Positions 20,881 to 28,806 of a DNA stretch of 64,000 nt are shown here, piece after piece. The first letter of the stretch is position 1, and each line of letters opens with the position of its first letter. Under the pieces are notes generated by a model. The model worked only from the letters and a program-made list of their open reading frames with translations. It was not told where the DNA came from and did no database searches. Origin of the DNA: Paludisphaera borealis (GTDB lineage Bacteria; Planctomycetota; Planctomycetia; Isosphaerales; Isosphaeraceae); the NCBI RefSeq assembly GCF_001956985.1, contig NZ_CP019082.1:682001-746000 (forward strand), read 5' to 3'. The position numbers and the translations under genes are program-made.

Positions 20881-23289
20881 ATGCACGCGAGTCAGCCGAC
20901 CGTCGAAGAGCAGCCGAGCGCGGAGACGGTCGTCGGACCGGCGAGCGGCGTCGAGTTGGTTTCGCCGCCGAAACGCCGGTGGCTGGCCACGGCGATCGTG
21001 TTCGCCGTCGCACTCGTGGCGCTCGTCCCGACGACGGGCGACCTGGGGCTGACCTGGGACGAGCCGGCGTACCGGCATAGCCAGGTGTTCTCGGCCCAGT
21101 GGTGGGAGCAATGGCCCAAGGCGCGGTCGTGGTCCGACGTCCAGAAGATCCTCGATCCCGACGCCTTGATCTATTACTGGCCGTACGCGCGATTCGGCGT
21201 CAACTTCCACCCGCCGCTTGCCGGACAGCTCAACCTGTTGACGCACACGGTGTTCGGCCCCTGGATGAAGGACATCCCATCGCGCCGGATGGCCTCGGTG
21301 ATCGAGTTCGCGCTGACGATTACGATCGGCTTTCATTTTCTGTCGCGGCGGTACGGCCAGGGCGTCGGGCTGGTCATGGCGGGCTCGCTCCTGTTGATGC
21401 CCAGGCTGTACGGCCAGGCGCACCTGATGGATACCGACATCCCGGGGCTCTTGCTCTGGGCGTCGACGGCCCTGTGCTTCTGGAAGGGGCTCTACGAGCC
21501 GAACGCCCGGCGATGGCGGGTTCTGGTCGGCGTGCTGATGGGACTTGCGTTTCTTGAGAAGATGGCGGCCGTCGGCGTGCTGCTGCCGATTTTGCTCTGG
21601 CTGGCGGCCGTTTCACTGCCGGCGATCTTCTCGAAGCGGGTGGGGCGAGCGGGTTGGATCGACGGCGCGGCGACGATGGGCCTGATGCTCTTGCCGCTTG
21701 CTCTGGCATTTCACGAAATCCAGTCGCTCCAGCGGCAGATGCCGCCGCCGGCTCAGACGAACCTGTTCATCCACCGGCCGCAAAGCGACTTGCCGGGTTT
21801 GATCCTGGCCGTGCCGCTGGCGGTCTGGCTGGTTCGTCGGCTGCTCGGCAGGCTGTTCCCGCGTCATCGAGTCTGGGGCGCGGAGCGGCCGGCGCTCGAG
21901 ACGCTCACGGCGATTTTGGCCTTCGGGCCGGTCGTCGGCTGGCTAGGAAACCCGCTCTGGTGGCGCGAGACGCTCACTCGGATGACCCACTACTACACAT
22001 TGAGCAACGACCGCCAGGGGGCGTTGCCGGACATCCTCATCATCTATTTCGGCCAGACGTACCAATACAGCCTTCCGTGGCACAACGGCTGGGTCTTGCT
22101 GGCGATCACCGTGCCGGTGAGCATTCTGGCCGCCGCCGCCGTCGGGGTCGTCTGGGGCTTGGGGCGGACGCGGTCCGACCGTATCCCGCTGTACTTCCTG
22201 GTCCACATGGCGACCCTCCCCGCGCTGCGGATGCTGCCGACCCCCGCGCACGACGGCGTCCGGCTGTTCCTGCCGACGTTCTTCTTCCTGTCGGCCTTCG
22301 CCGGCTGGGGGGCGATGGCGGCGGCCTCGTGCTTGTCGAGGATGACGAAGGCGCGGCTCGCCGTCAGCCGGCCGATCGTCGCCTCGCTGGTGCTTGCGCC
22401 GGCGCTGTTCGCCCTGGCGACGGTTCATCCGTACGAGCTTTCGTATTACAATGAATTGATCGGAGGAACGCCCGGCGCGTGGCGCCGTGGTTTCGAGGCG
22501 TCCTACTGGTACGACGCTTTCACGCCGAGCGTGATCGAGGAGCTGAACCAGAAGTTCCCTCCCGCCGCCGAGGTCGACTTCTTGAACCCCCGGACGAACC
22601 CGTCGACGTTCTATCAGCTTCAGTGCCTCGGCCACATCCGGCCCGACGTCGAGCTGGGCCGGCGCGGTCGCGATCATTTCCCTTTCGCCTGGCTGTTGAC
22701 CCAGGATTCCAAGGCGTCGGCCTTCACTCGACTGCTGTTTGCGATGAAGCCCTGGTATGCGCTGGCGCCGAAGCAGGTCGGCGGCGTGCGGCTGGCCAGC
22801 GTGGCCGATCCCGTGGCGGTCTCGCGCGCCTGGGCGCTGAGCCTGCTGCTCGACGCCCCCGACACCGCCCCTCCCGATCCGCCCGCCGCGCCGGAATGGG
22901 TGCGCAAATACGCGCCGATTCTCCGGCGGTTCTGGGGTGACGGGCTTCAGAAATCCAGCCGCCTGACGGTCAACCCGGCGGCGCTCGACTGGGCCGCGAA
23001 CGATCCCGAGGGATTTCTCGCGGCGGCTCGTCGGCTGGCCTCGCGGAAGCAGGGGGAGGACGACCCGAACGCCAATCGGCTGCTTCGCATGCTCTTGATC
23101 GACTCGCGAGGGCGAACCAACGCGACCAATCAGGACCTGCTCGACCAGCTTCTCAGCGCCCGCCCCGAAGCGCTCGTCGAGGCCGTCGAAATCCTGACCG
23201 CCCATCGCGACGCCGTGGTCCAGGTCATGACCCGGTACGGCTACACGGACCCCTCGTGGATCGGCGGCTTCCTCGATCGCGACCTTTGA
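20881..23289 (+). CDS. GT-C-type polytopic membrane protein, paralogue of 11547-13286
   Basis: An 802-residue protein. After a short cytoplasmic N-terminus and one helix comes LGLTWDEPAYRHSQVF, the same DE loop as in the protein at 11547, then about ten further membrane segments. It shares MLPTPAHDGVRLFLPTFFFL and PYELSYYNELIGG with the GT39-like family. The long C-terminal part (from about residue 530) is periplasmic and includes a helical region with TNQDLLDQLL near the end. The ATG at 20881 has AGGGGA six bases upstream; an upstream GTG is less likely. Probably uses polyprenyl-linked sugars; acceptor unknown. Confidence 0.7.
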   Translation: MHASQPTVEEQPSAETVVGPASGVELVSPPKRRWLATAIVFAVALVALVPTTGDLGLTWDEPAYRHSQVFSAQWWEQWPKARSWSDVQKILDPDALIYYWPYARFGVNFHPPLAGQLNLLTHTVFGPWMKDIPSRRMASVIEFALTITIGFHFLSRRYGQGVGLVMAGSLLLMPRLYGQAHLMDTDIPGLLLWASTALCFWKGLYEPNARRWRVLVGVLMGLAFLEKMAAVGVLLPILLWLAAVSLPAIFSKRVGRAGWIDGAATMGLMLLPLALAFHEIQSLQRQMPPPAQTNLFIHRPQSDLPGLILAVPLAVWLVRRLLGRLFPRHRVWGAERPALETLTAILAFGPVVGWLGNPLWWRETLTRMTHYYTLSNDRQGALPDILIIYFGQTYQYSLPWHNGWVLLAITVPVSILAAAAVGVVWGLGRTRSDRIPLYFLVHMATLPALRMLPTPAHDGVRLFLPTFFFLSAFAGWGAMAAASCLSRMTKARLAVSRPIVASLVLAPALFALATVHPYELSYYNELIGGTPGAWRRGFEASYWYDAFTPSVIEELNQKFPPAAEVDFLNPRTNPSTFYQLQCLGHIRPDVELGRRGRDHFPFAWLLTQDSKASAFTRLLFAMKPWYALAPKQVGGVRLASVADPVAVSRAWALSLLLDAPDTAPPDPPAAPEWVRKYAPILRRFWGDGLQKSSRLTVNPAALDWAANDPEGFLAAARRLASRKQGEDDPNANRLLRMLLIDSRGRTNATNQDLLDQLLSARPEALVEAVEILTAHRDAVVQVMTRYGYTDPSWIGGFLDRDL

Positions 23290-23326
23290 GCCGGCGGTTG
23301 GCTTCTCTCCCGTCTCCCCTCGCGGA

Positions 23327-23365
23327 AGAAGGTGGCCGCGCAGCGGCCGGATGAGGGGGGCGCGA
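23327..23365. repeat. Left inverted repeat around the DUF559 gene
   Basis: Begins AGAAGGTGGCCGCGCAGCGG and ends GGATGAGGGGGGCGCGA. The reverse complement of 23893-23929 matches it except in the loop. The pair encloses the DUF559 pseudogene. Confidence 0.8.
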
Positions 23366-23485
23366 GGTCCTGGGCGTTCATCACGTCTGCCGCGCCATGG
23401 GCTGTTTCTCGTGCTATCGTCCTCTATGGGGGCCGTCGTCTTGAGTCGCCGTCACGAGTGGGCGCTCTTGATTGCGGGGGGGCGC

Positions 23486-23855
23486 ATGAGCGAGCGAGAC
23501 GGTGAATCCGAGATGGTCCGACGAGCCCGACGGCTGCGCCGAGAGATGACAGCCCCGGAGCGGCGGCTCTGGTGGGAAATTCGGGACCGTCGCATAGGCG
23601 GGCGGAAGTTCCGGCGTCAGGTGCCGATTGGGGAATTATGTCGTCGATTTTCTGCATCTCACAAGCCGGGTCGTGATCGAACTCGACGGCCGCAGCCACG
23701 ACGATCGGTTCGAACAGGACGCCGCTCGGCGGTCCTGGCTCGAAGGCCAAGGGTTCCGCGTGCTCCGGATCGCCAACGACGATGTACTTGACGACATCGA
23801 GGCGGTGATCGAAACGATCACCGCCTCGATGTCGGCGAGACGGTGGCCGTCGTAA
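23486..23855 (+). pseudogene. DUF559 endonuclease-like gene with a one-base frameshift
   Basis: The first part reads ARRLRREMTAPERRLWWEIRD and KFRRQVPIG, then the frame must shift to continue as NYVVDFLHLTSRVVIELDG and GFRVLRIANDDVL. Together these give a complete DUF559 domain of the Vsr/MutH-like nuclease fold. The shift is at a run of four G (23630-23633); three would restore the frame exactly. It is either a true inactivating mutation or a sequencing error in a homopolymer. The gene lies between inverted repeats, as is seen for DUF559 cassettes. If intact, the product would be about 122 residues. Confidence 0.85.
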
Positions 23856-23879
23856 CCACAGCCAAGCGGGTTTGGGAAT

Positions 23880-23899
23880 GGCGCGACGGCCGTCGCGCC
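23880..23899. repeat. Perfect 20-bp palindrome next to the right inverted repeat
   Basis: GGCGCGACGGCCGTCGCGCC is its own reverse complement. It overlaps the outer end of the right repeat of the DUF559 cassette, so it may be part of that mobile or structured unit. Confidence 0.7.
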
Positions 23900-23929
23900 C
23901 CCCTCATCCGGCCGTTCCGGCCACCTTCT
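23893..23929. repeat. Right inverted repeat around the DUF559 gene
   Basis: Contains CCCTCATCCGGCCGTTCCGG and CCACCTTCT. It is the inverse of 23327-23365. A third, more diverged copy is at 8075-8117. Confidence 0.8.
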
Positions 23930-23965
23930 CCCGCAAGGGAATGACCACTTCAGCCCGCGCCGTGC

Positions 23966-25207
23966 TCACGCCCCCTCGCCGACCGCGAGTTCCGCGGCGG
24001 GGATTTCCTGCGATCGCTTCAAAACCGCCGTGATGACGGGGGCGAATCGCGCGGCGGCGAGCAAGGCGACCAGGTAGATCGCCGCTCCGAACCAGTAGGG
24101 CGCCGACGGCGAGACGCGGGCGAGCAGGATGTTGCCGGTCATGTAGCTGATGATCCGGGCCAGGGTCTGCGTCGAGGTCAGCGCGCCGAAGACGGCGCCC
24201 TGCTCGCTCATGGGGGTGATCCGCGACAAGAGGCCGCTGATCGAGGGGCTGACCAGGCCCGATCCCACGCTGAACAGCACCACCGCGCCGATCAGCGGCC
24301 AGGCGCTCGCGCCCGACATCGCGGCGACCCCGACGAAGCCGAGCCCCGCCAGGATCACGCCGACGAGGATCAACCGGATCTCGCCGTACCGGGGAACCAG
24401 CGGACGGATCAGTCCCCCCTGCACCAAGGCCGAGACGAGGCCCGATCCGGCGAACGCGAAGCCGATCGCGCTGGGCGACCAGCTCATCCGATCCTGGAGG
24501 AACACCGCGAAGGTCCCTTCCATCGTCGCCCAGGCCAGGACCGACAGGAAGGCGACCGCCACCAGCTGCGCCACGCCGGGGAGCTGAATCGTGTCGACGA
24601 TCCCTCGGCGGCTGAGCACCCGCGCGGCCTGTCGAGGGGCCGAGCCGGCGGGGATGCTCTCGGGAAGCTTCCAGACGACGACGATCCACGCCAGCGTCGA
24701 GAAGGCGGCGGCGACCAGGAACGGCAGTCGGAGTCGCCAGTCGGCGGCGATCGGCAGGTCGGAGAGCAAGGCGCCGAGCAGCGGGCCGAGCACGAAGCCG
24801 ACGCCGAACGCCATGCCGATCAGCCCCATGTTCCGCGTCCGGTGCTCCGGCGGCGTGACGTCGGCCACGTACGCCTGCGCCACCACGATGTTCCCCCCGG
24901 AGGCGCCGTCGAGCATCCGCCCCAGCAGCATGACCCGGAAGTTGCGCGACAGGCCCAGGATCAGGAACGAGAGCGCCGTGCCCGCCTGGCTGAAGACCAG
25001 CAGCGGACGGCGTCCGTAACGATCGCTGAGCCGGCCCAGGATCGGACCGGCGATAAGCTGGCAGATCGGGAAGGCCGCGAACAAGAGGCCGAGCTGCCAG
25101 CCCTCGAATAGGTACTGCTTGGCGAACGGGCCGAGCAGCGGCATGACCAGCGCGAAGCCGAGCAGGTCGATCAGGACGATCAGAATCACAATCGCAAGCG
25201 GCGACAT
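23966..25207 (-). CDS. MFS efflux transporter, TetA-like (DHA1)
   Basis: A 413-residue membrane protein with 12 predicted helices. The motif between helices 2 and 3, GRLSDRYGRRPLL, is MFS motif A; GASGGNIVVAQAYVADVTPPEHRTRNMGL is the helix-4/5 region typical of tetracycline/multidrug:H+ antiporters (TetA class). The N-terminus (MSPLAIVILIVLIDLLGFAL) also fits. It exports a small compound in exchange for protons; the substrate cannot be told from sequence. It is followed 69 bases upstream in genome order by a small membrane protein gene in the same direction, with which it may form an operon. Confidence 0.85.
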   Translation of the reverse strand: MSPLAIVILIVLIDLLGFALVMPLLGPFAKQYLFEGWQLGLLFAAFPICQLIAGPILGRLSDRYGRRPLLVFSQAGTALSFLILGLSRNFRVMLLGRMLDGASGGNIVVAQAYVADVTPPEHRTRNMGLIGMAFGVGFVLGPLLGALLSDLPIAADWRLRLPFLVAAAFSTLAWIVVVWKLPESIPAGSAPRQAARVLSRRGIVDTIQLPGVAQLVAVAFLSVLAWATMEGTFAVFLQDRMSWSPSAIGFAFAGSGLVSALVQGGLIRPLVPRYGEIRLILVGVILAGLGFVGVAAMSGASAWPLIGAVVLFSVGSGLVSPSISGLLSRITPMSEQGAVFGALTSTQTLARIISYMTGNILLARVSPSAPYWFGAAIYLVALLAAARFAPVITAVLKRSQEIPAAELAVGEGA

Positions 25208-25276
25208 CGGCGAGCTTCTTCCTCCGGTGAAGGGATGCGAGGCGGGTGTGTTTCTCGGCGAGAGAGAGAGGGAGGG

Positions 25277-25819
25277 TCAGAGCGAGGTCCGCGCGGCGAC
25301 TTCGGGGCCGTAGCGCTCCTCGCGCATCCGGTCGGCCTGGTTCTTCAACTCGCTGAGCAGCCGGTGATGCGAGACGATCCCGAGGTACTCGACGACGAAC
25401 GAGACGAAGTTGAAGGCCAACGTCAGGCTCGCGACCCAGAGGTGCCACGCGCCGTAGCTTCCCCCTCGGGTGTCGGCCGCCGCCCCCAGCCAGGCCGTCA
25501 CGGCGACGGCCGTCATGCTTCCCATGATGAACCGGAACGCCCGCCGCTTGTTCCGCGTGGCCTGGGCGATCAGCCAGTCGGGGAGCTGATACACTCGCGC
25601 GACTTCCTTGGCCCATTTGAGCGTGGCCATGAAGTAGGTGTAGACGATCGAGTGGACGCCCAGGATCACCAGCACGGTGAGCAGCGAGAACAGGACGTGC
25701 ACGCCGCGCCAGACGGAGCCCGGCCCGCGCGGTTCGCTCGCGGCGAGGAACCCGATCGCGAAATCGGCGAGCAAGAGCGAGCAGCCGGTGACGGCCAGAA
25801 CCAGGAAGTAGCGAATCAT
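25277..25819 (-). CDS. Four-helix membrane protein of unknown function
   Basis: A 180-residue protein with hydrophobic segments at about 1-27 (FLVLAVTGCSLLLADFAIGF), 38-62 (VHVLFSLLTVLVILGVHSIV), 98-115 and 128-150. Between segments 2 and 3 lies YFMATLKWAKEVARVY, and the C-terminus is charged (LKNQADRMREERYGPE). No domain recognised. The start at 25819 gives a helix at once; an extension to 25876 is possible but adds a non-conserved-looking tail. It precedes the MFS gene on the same strand. Confidence 0.65.
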   Translation of the reverse strand: MIRYFLVLAVTGCSLLLADFAIGFLAASEPRGPGSVWRGVHVLFSLLTVLVILGVHSIVYTYFMATLKWAKEVARVYQLPDWLIAQATRNKRRAFRFIMGSMTAVAVTAWLGAAADTRGGSYGAWHLWVASLTLAFNFVSFVVEYLGIVSHHRLLSELKNQADRMREERYGPEVAARTSL

Positions 25820-25997
25820 CGGTTGTCCGTGGCCGGTCGTAGATTTCCACCGCGAGCCGTCGTCGCGCACTCCCATAGACTAAGGAAACCACGCCGCCCC
25901 GTGCAACCGGAGAGCCCTCGGGCCGGCGGATTCCTCAGTCCACCTGGGGTGCTTTTCTGACAACCTGAAGGCCTTCCATCGTTCCCGCGGCGCTTGA

Positions 25998-28631
25998 TCA
26001 CTTCGGAGTGGAGGGCCGTGTTTTCACGTCGGCCTTCAGGCTTTTCAAGAGGGTCTGGGCGAATTCTCGTTCGTCGCCAGAGACTCCGACCACACCCGCG
26101 GCCGCCTCCAGCTCCTTGACGGCCTCCTCCGGCTTCCCTTGATAGGCGGTGGTCATCCCGACGCCCACCCTGGCGAGATAGACGTCGATGGGCCGCTTCG
26201 CGGTTCGGCCCGCCTTGTCGTACCACTCGGCCGCTTCGGCCGGCTTCTGGCGGATCAGTAACTCGTCGCCGATCGTGTTGTAGACCGAGGCCCAACTGTC
26301 CACGGTCGGGTCGGTCTCCTTGCCATGCGGTCGGCCAGCCAGCTCGCCGGCCTCCATCAACTCGCCTTGCATCGCCAATGAAGTCGCCAGTCGACGCGCG
26401 GTCTCGTCGTCGTCCGCGTGGGCCTTGAGCTGTTCGCGCAGTTTCGGAAGGTCTCTCGGAAGGCCGGCGATCACATTGAGAAGCTCGACGAAGGCCAACG
26501 GTGGAGTATAACCCGGGATCTTGCCCACGATGCGGCCGTCGTGCGCATCCTCAATCGCCGGGTCGAGGAAGAGGATCGCCGGGTAACCCTGGATGTGAGC
26601 CTGATATCGCTCGACCAGCGGCCGACCTTCGCCGTCCTCGGCGTCGACCTTCACTGGCACGAACCGCCGCATGGCTTCGACGACGGCCGGCTTCGGGAAG
26701 ACGTCGGCGTCGAGGCGCTTGCACCAGCCGCACGTCTGGGTCGAGAAATCGACCATGACCAGCTTGCCCGCCTTGGCGGCCTCTTTCCTGGCGGCTGCGA
26801 AGTTCCTCGCCCAGTGGACGGCGCCAGGCTTGCGTTGGGTTTCGGCGGCGGCCGGGATGCCGAGCTTCGCGAGACGCGCTTCCACGGTCTTGATCTCGGC
26901 CAGGGCCGCGGCTTCGTCGATCTTCCTGGACTTAGGCAGCACGTTGACCAGGTTTTGGAGGGCGTTCTCCTGGAGGGCGACGGGGTAGGATGCACGGAGC
27001 ATCGCCTCGGCCTTGCGGGCGTATTCGAGCGTCAGGTCTTCGAGGTCCTCCGCCCCCACGAGGTTTCGGACGATCAAGTTGATCGTACCGACTTCCATCT
27101 CGGGGCCGTAACGGGCTGCGACCTCGATCGCGCGATCGACCGCGGCGCGTACTTCAGCCGTTGGTGCCTTGTCGTCGGCCAGGGTGATCGCCAGCGCCCA
27201 CCCTGCTACCGGCGCCATCGGCTCCTCGGCGTACTTCTTCAGCATCTCCTTGAGGATTTCGACCTGCTTTTCCCGGTCTTTCGTCTGATTGAATCGCCGC
27301 AGCTCGTCGTTGCCCGCGGCAAGCGCCTCCTTGGGATCTAGCTCCTTCAAGTCGGTCCGATCCAATATGGCCGGGAACTGCCCTTGTTGAGAGAAGTCGA
27401 TCGAACCCCGAAGCACCTTGGGCTCGGCTTGGTCTTTGGGAAGATACGCGACGACGTTCAGGACCCTTGCATCGATGGGTCTCGTCGCCGCGATCTTCAA
27501 GGTGAATCGGACCGCCTTGTCATCGATCTGGAAGTTCTCGATCGTCGATTCCGCGAAGTGGTAATGCTCCGGCATGAGGATCGCGAGAAGCGTCGCCCGG
27601 GCCGAGGCCCGTCGTCCCTCGATCTTGATCAAACTCATGGCCTGGCCGGATGGATACCCTCGGACGATCCAGTTCCCTTGAAGGTCGACGGTGGGGGCGC
27701 TGGTGTTCTTCTCGACGTTCCGAGGGGCCGGCGCCGGGCGCGGTGAGTCGTCTGGAGCCGCGTGCGCGAGCCACCCCAGCGTGGACAGGCCGATGATCGT
27801 CGCCAGGACCGCCGCGTCCATCTTCAATCGGGAGAACAGCATCACTTTGAGCACTCCTTCCGCCAGGGTGATTGACAACGCAGAGAGGCCGCAGGCTGCT
27901 TGCAAGGGGCCGACGGCGAACGCCGCCGCGGCCCGGACCGTGGACTCCAACAGAGCGGGAGGCAGGGAGACGGACGTCGGCGCTCCGATCATGATCAGCG
28001 TCTGCTGAGCCGACGAGGGGGTGATCCCACGGCGTATCAGCCGGTCTTGTAGGTGCGCCCGTCCGCGCGCCAGCCGGCTCTTGACCGTCCCCACGGGGCA
28101 TCCCAGGTGTCGCGCCGCTTCCTCGTAAGAACGTCCTTCGAGGTCGCAGAGGACGAGGGGGATGCGATGGCGATCCGGGAGCCGTTCGACCTCCTGGTGG
28201 ATCGCCAGCGAGAGGTCGTCCGAAATGCTCGGGACGGTCCACGCTGGCGTCCGCTCCGCCGCCTGTCGCTCGACCGCGCGGCGGCGGTTCTTGTCTCGTT
28301 TGGCGTGGACCGCGGTACGAAAGGCGACGCGATGGAGCCAGGGACCGATCGATTCGCTGACCCATAGCGAGCCGGCCCTGCGGACCAACACGAGGAACGT
28401 GGCCTGGAAGGCGTCGCGGGCGTCGTGGTCGTCGCGCAGGACGGCCTGGCAGGTGCGCCAGACCAACGGCCCGTGCCGCGCGACCAGTGCGGCGAAAGCG
28501 GGCTCGCCCGCCTCGCGGGCCCGCGTCGCGAATCGTTCGAGCAACTGCCCGTCGCTCAGCGCGGTGAACGAGCCGGTGTGGAGGAGATCGCCCAACGCGC
28601 TAGCGGCGGCGTGATTCCGATTCAATGGCAC
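25998..28631 (-). CDS. ECF sigma factor fused to a membrane helix and thioredoxin-like domain
   Basis: A protein of about 877 residues. Counting from the in-frame GTG at 28640: sigma region 2 is about 48-118 (AFAALVARHGPLVWRTCQAV, DARDAFQATFLVL) and region 4 about 145-203 (VERLPDRHRIPLVLCDLEG, GCPVGTVKSRLARGRAHL), as in planctomycete ECF sigmas. One membrane helix follows at about 270-292. Outside it are a beta-rich part, helical repeats, and a thioredoxin fold with CGWC (637-640) and cis-proline in QGYPAILFLD (684-693), then TPR-like helices. GGGGAG stands nine bases before the GTG at 28631, so that start is preferred over 28640. No anti-sigma gene is next to it. The membrane anchor implies that sigma activity is controlled by an extracytoplasmic domain, perhaps redox or a client protein; this is inference. 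Confidence 0.85.
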   Translation of the reverse strand: MPLNRNHAAASALGDLLHTGSFTALSDGQLLERFATRAREAGEPAFAALVARHGPLVWRTCQAVLRDDHDARDAFQATFLVLVRRAGSLWVSESIGPWLHRVAFRTAVHAKRDKNRRRAVERQAAERTPAWTVPSISDDLSLAIHQEVERLPDRHRIPLVLCDLEGRSYEEAARHLGCPVGTVKSRLARGRAHLQDRLIRRGITPSSAQQTLIMIGAPTSVSLPPALLESTVRAAAAFAVGPLQAACGLSALSITLAEGVLKVMLFSRLKMDAAVLATIIGLSTLGWLAHAAPDDSPRPAPAPRNVEKNTSAPTVDLQGNWIVRGYPSGQAMSLIKIEGRRASARATLLAILMPEHYHFAESTIENFQIDDKAVRFTLKIAATRPIDARVLNVVAYLPKDQAEPKVLRGSIDFSQQGQFPAILDRTDLKELDPKEALAAGNDELRRFNQTKDREKQVEILKEMLKKYAEEPMAPVAGWALAITLADDKAPTAEVRAAVDRAIEVAARYGPEMEVGTINLIVRNLVGAEDLEDLTLEYARKAEAMLRASYPVALQENALQNLVNVLPKSRKIDEAAALAEIKTVEARLAKLGIPAAAETQRKPGAVHWARNFAAARKEAAKAGKLVMVDFSTQTCGWCKRLDADVFPKPAVVEAMRRFVPVKVDAEDGEGRPLVERYQAHIQGYPAILFLDPAIEDAHDGRIVGKIPGYTPPLAFVELLNVIAGLPRDLPKLREQLKAHADDDETARRLATSLAMQGELMEAGELAGRPHGKETDPTVDSWASVYNTIGDELLIRQKPAEAAEWYDKAGRTAKRPIDVYLARVGVGMTTAYQGKPEEAVKELEAAAGVVGVSGDEREFAQTLLKSLKADVKTRPSTPK

Positions 28632-28806
28632 GAGTTTCACCTCCCCTACATGACCGCTCCCGTCATGGTAAGGGATGCGCGGGGGGTGAAAGTTCCATTT
28701 TTTCTTTGGAATCGACGACCGCTTCGTTGATCACGGGTCGTTCGAGCAGGCGGTCCCTTTTTCCAGCCCGGCGCGGGGGGTACGATCGGAAGAGGCGGGC
28801 GGATTC

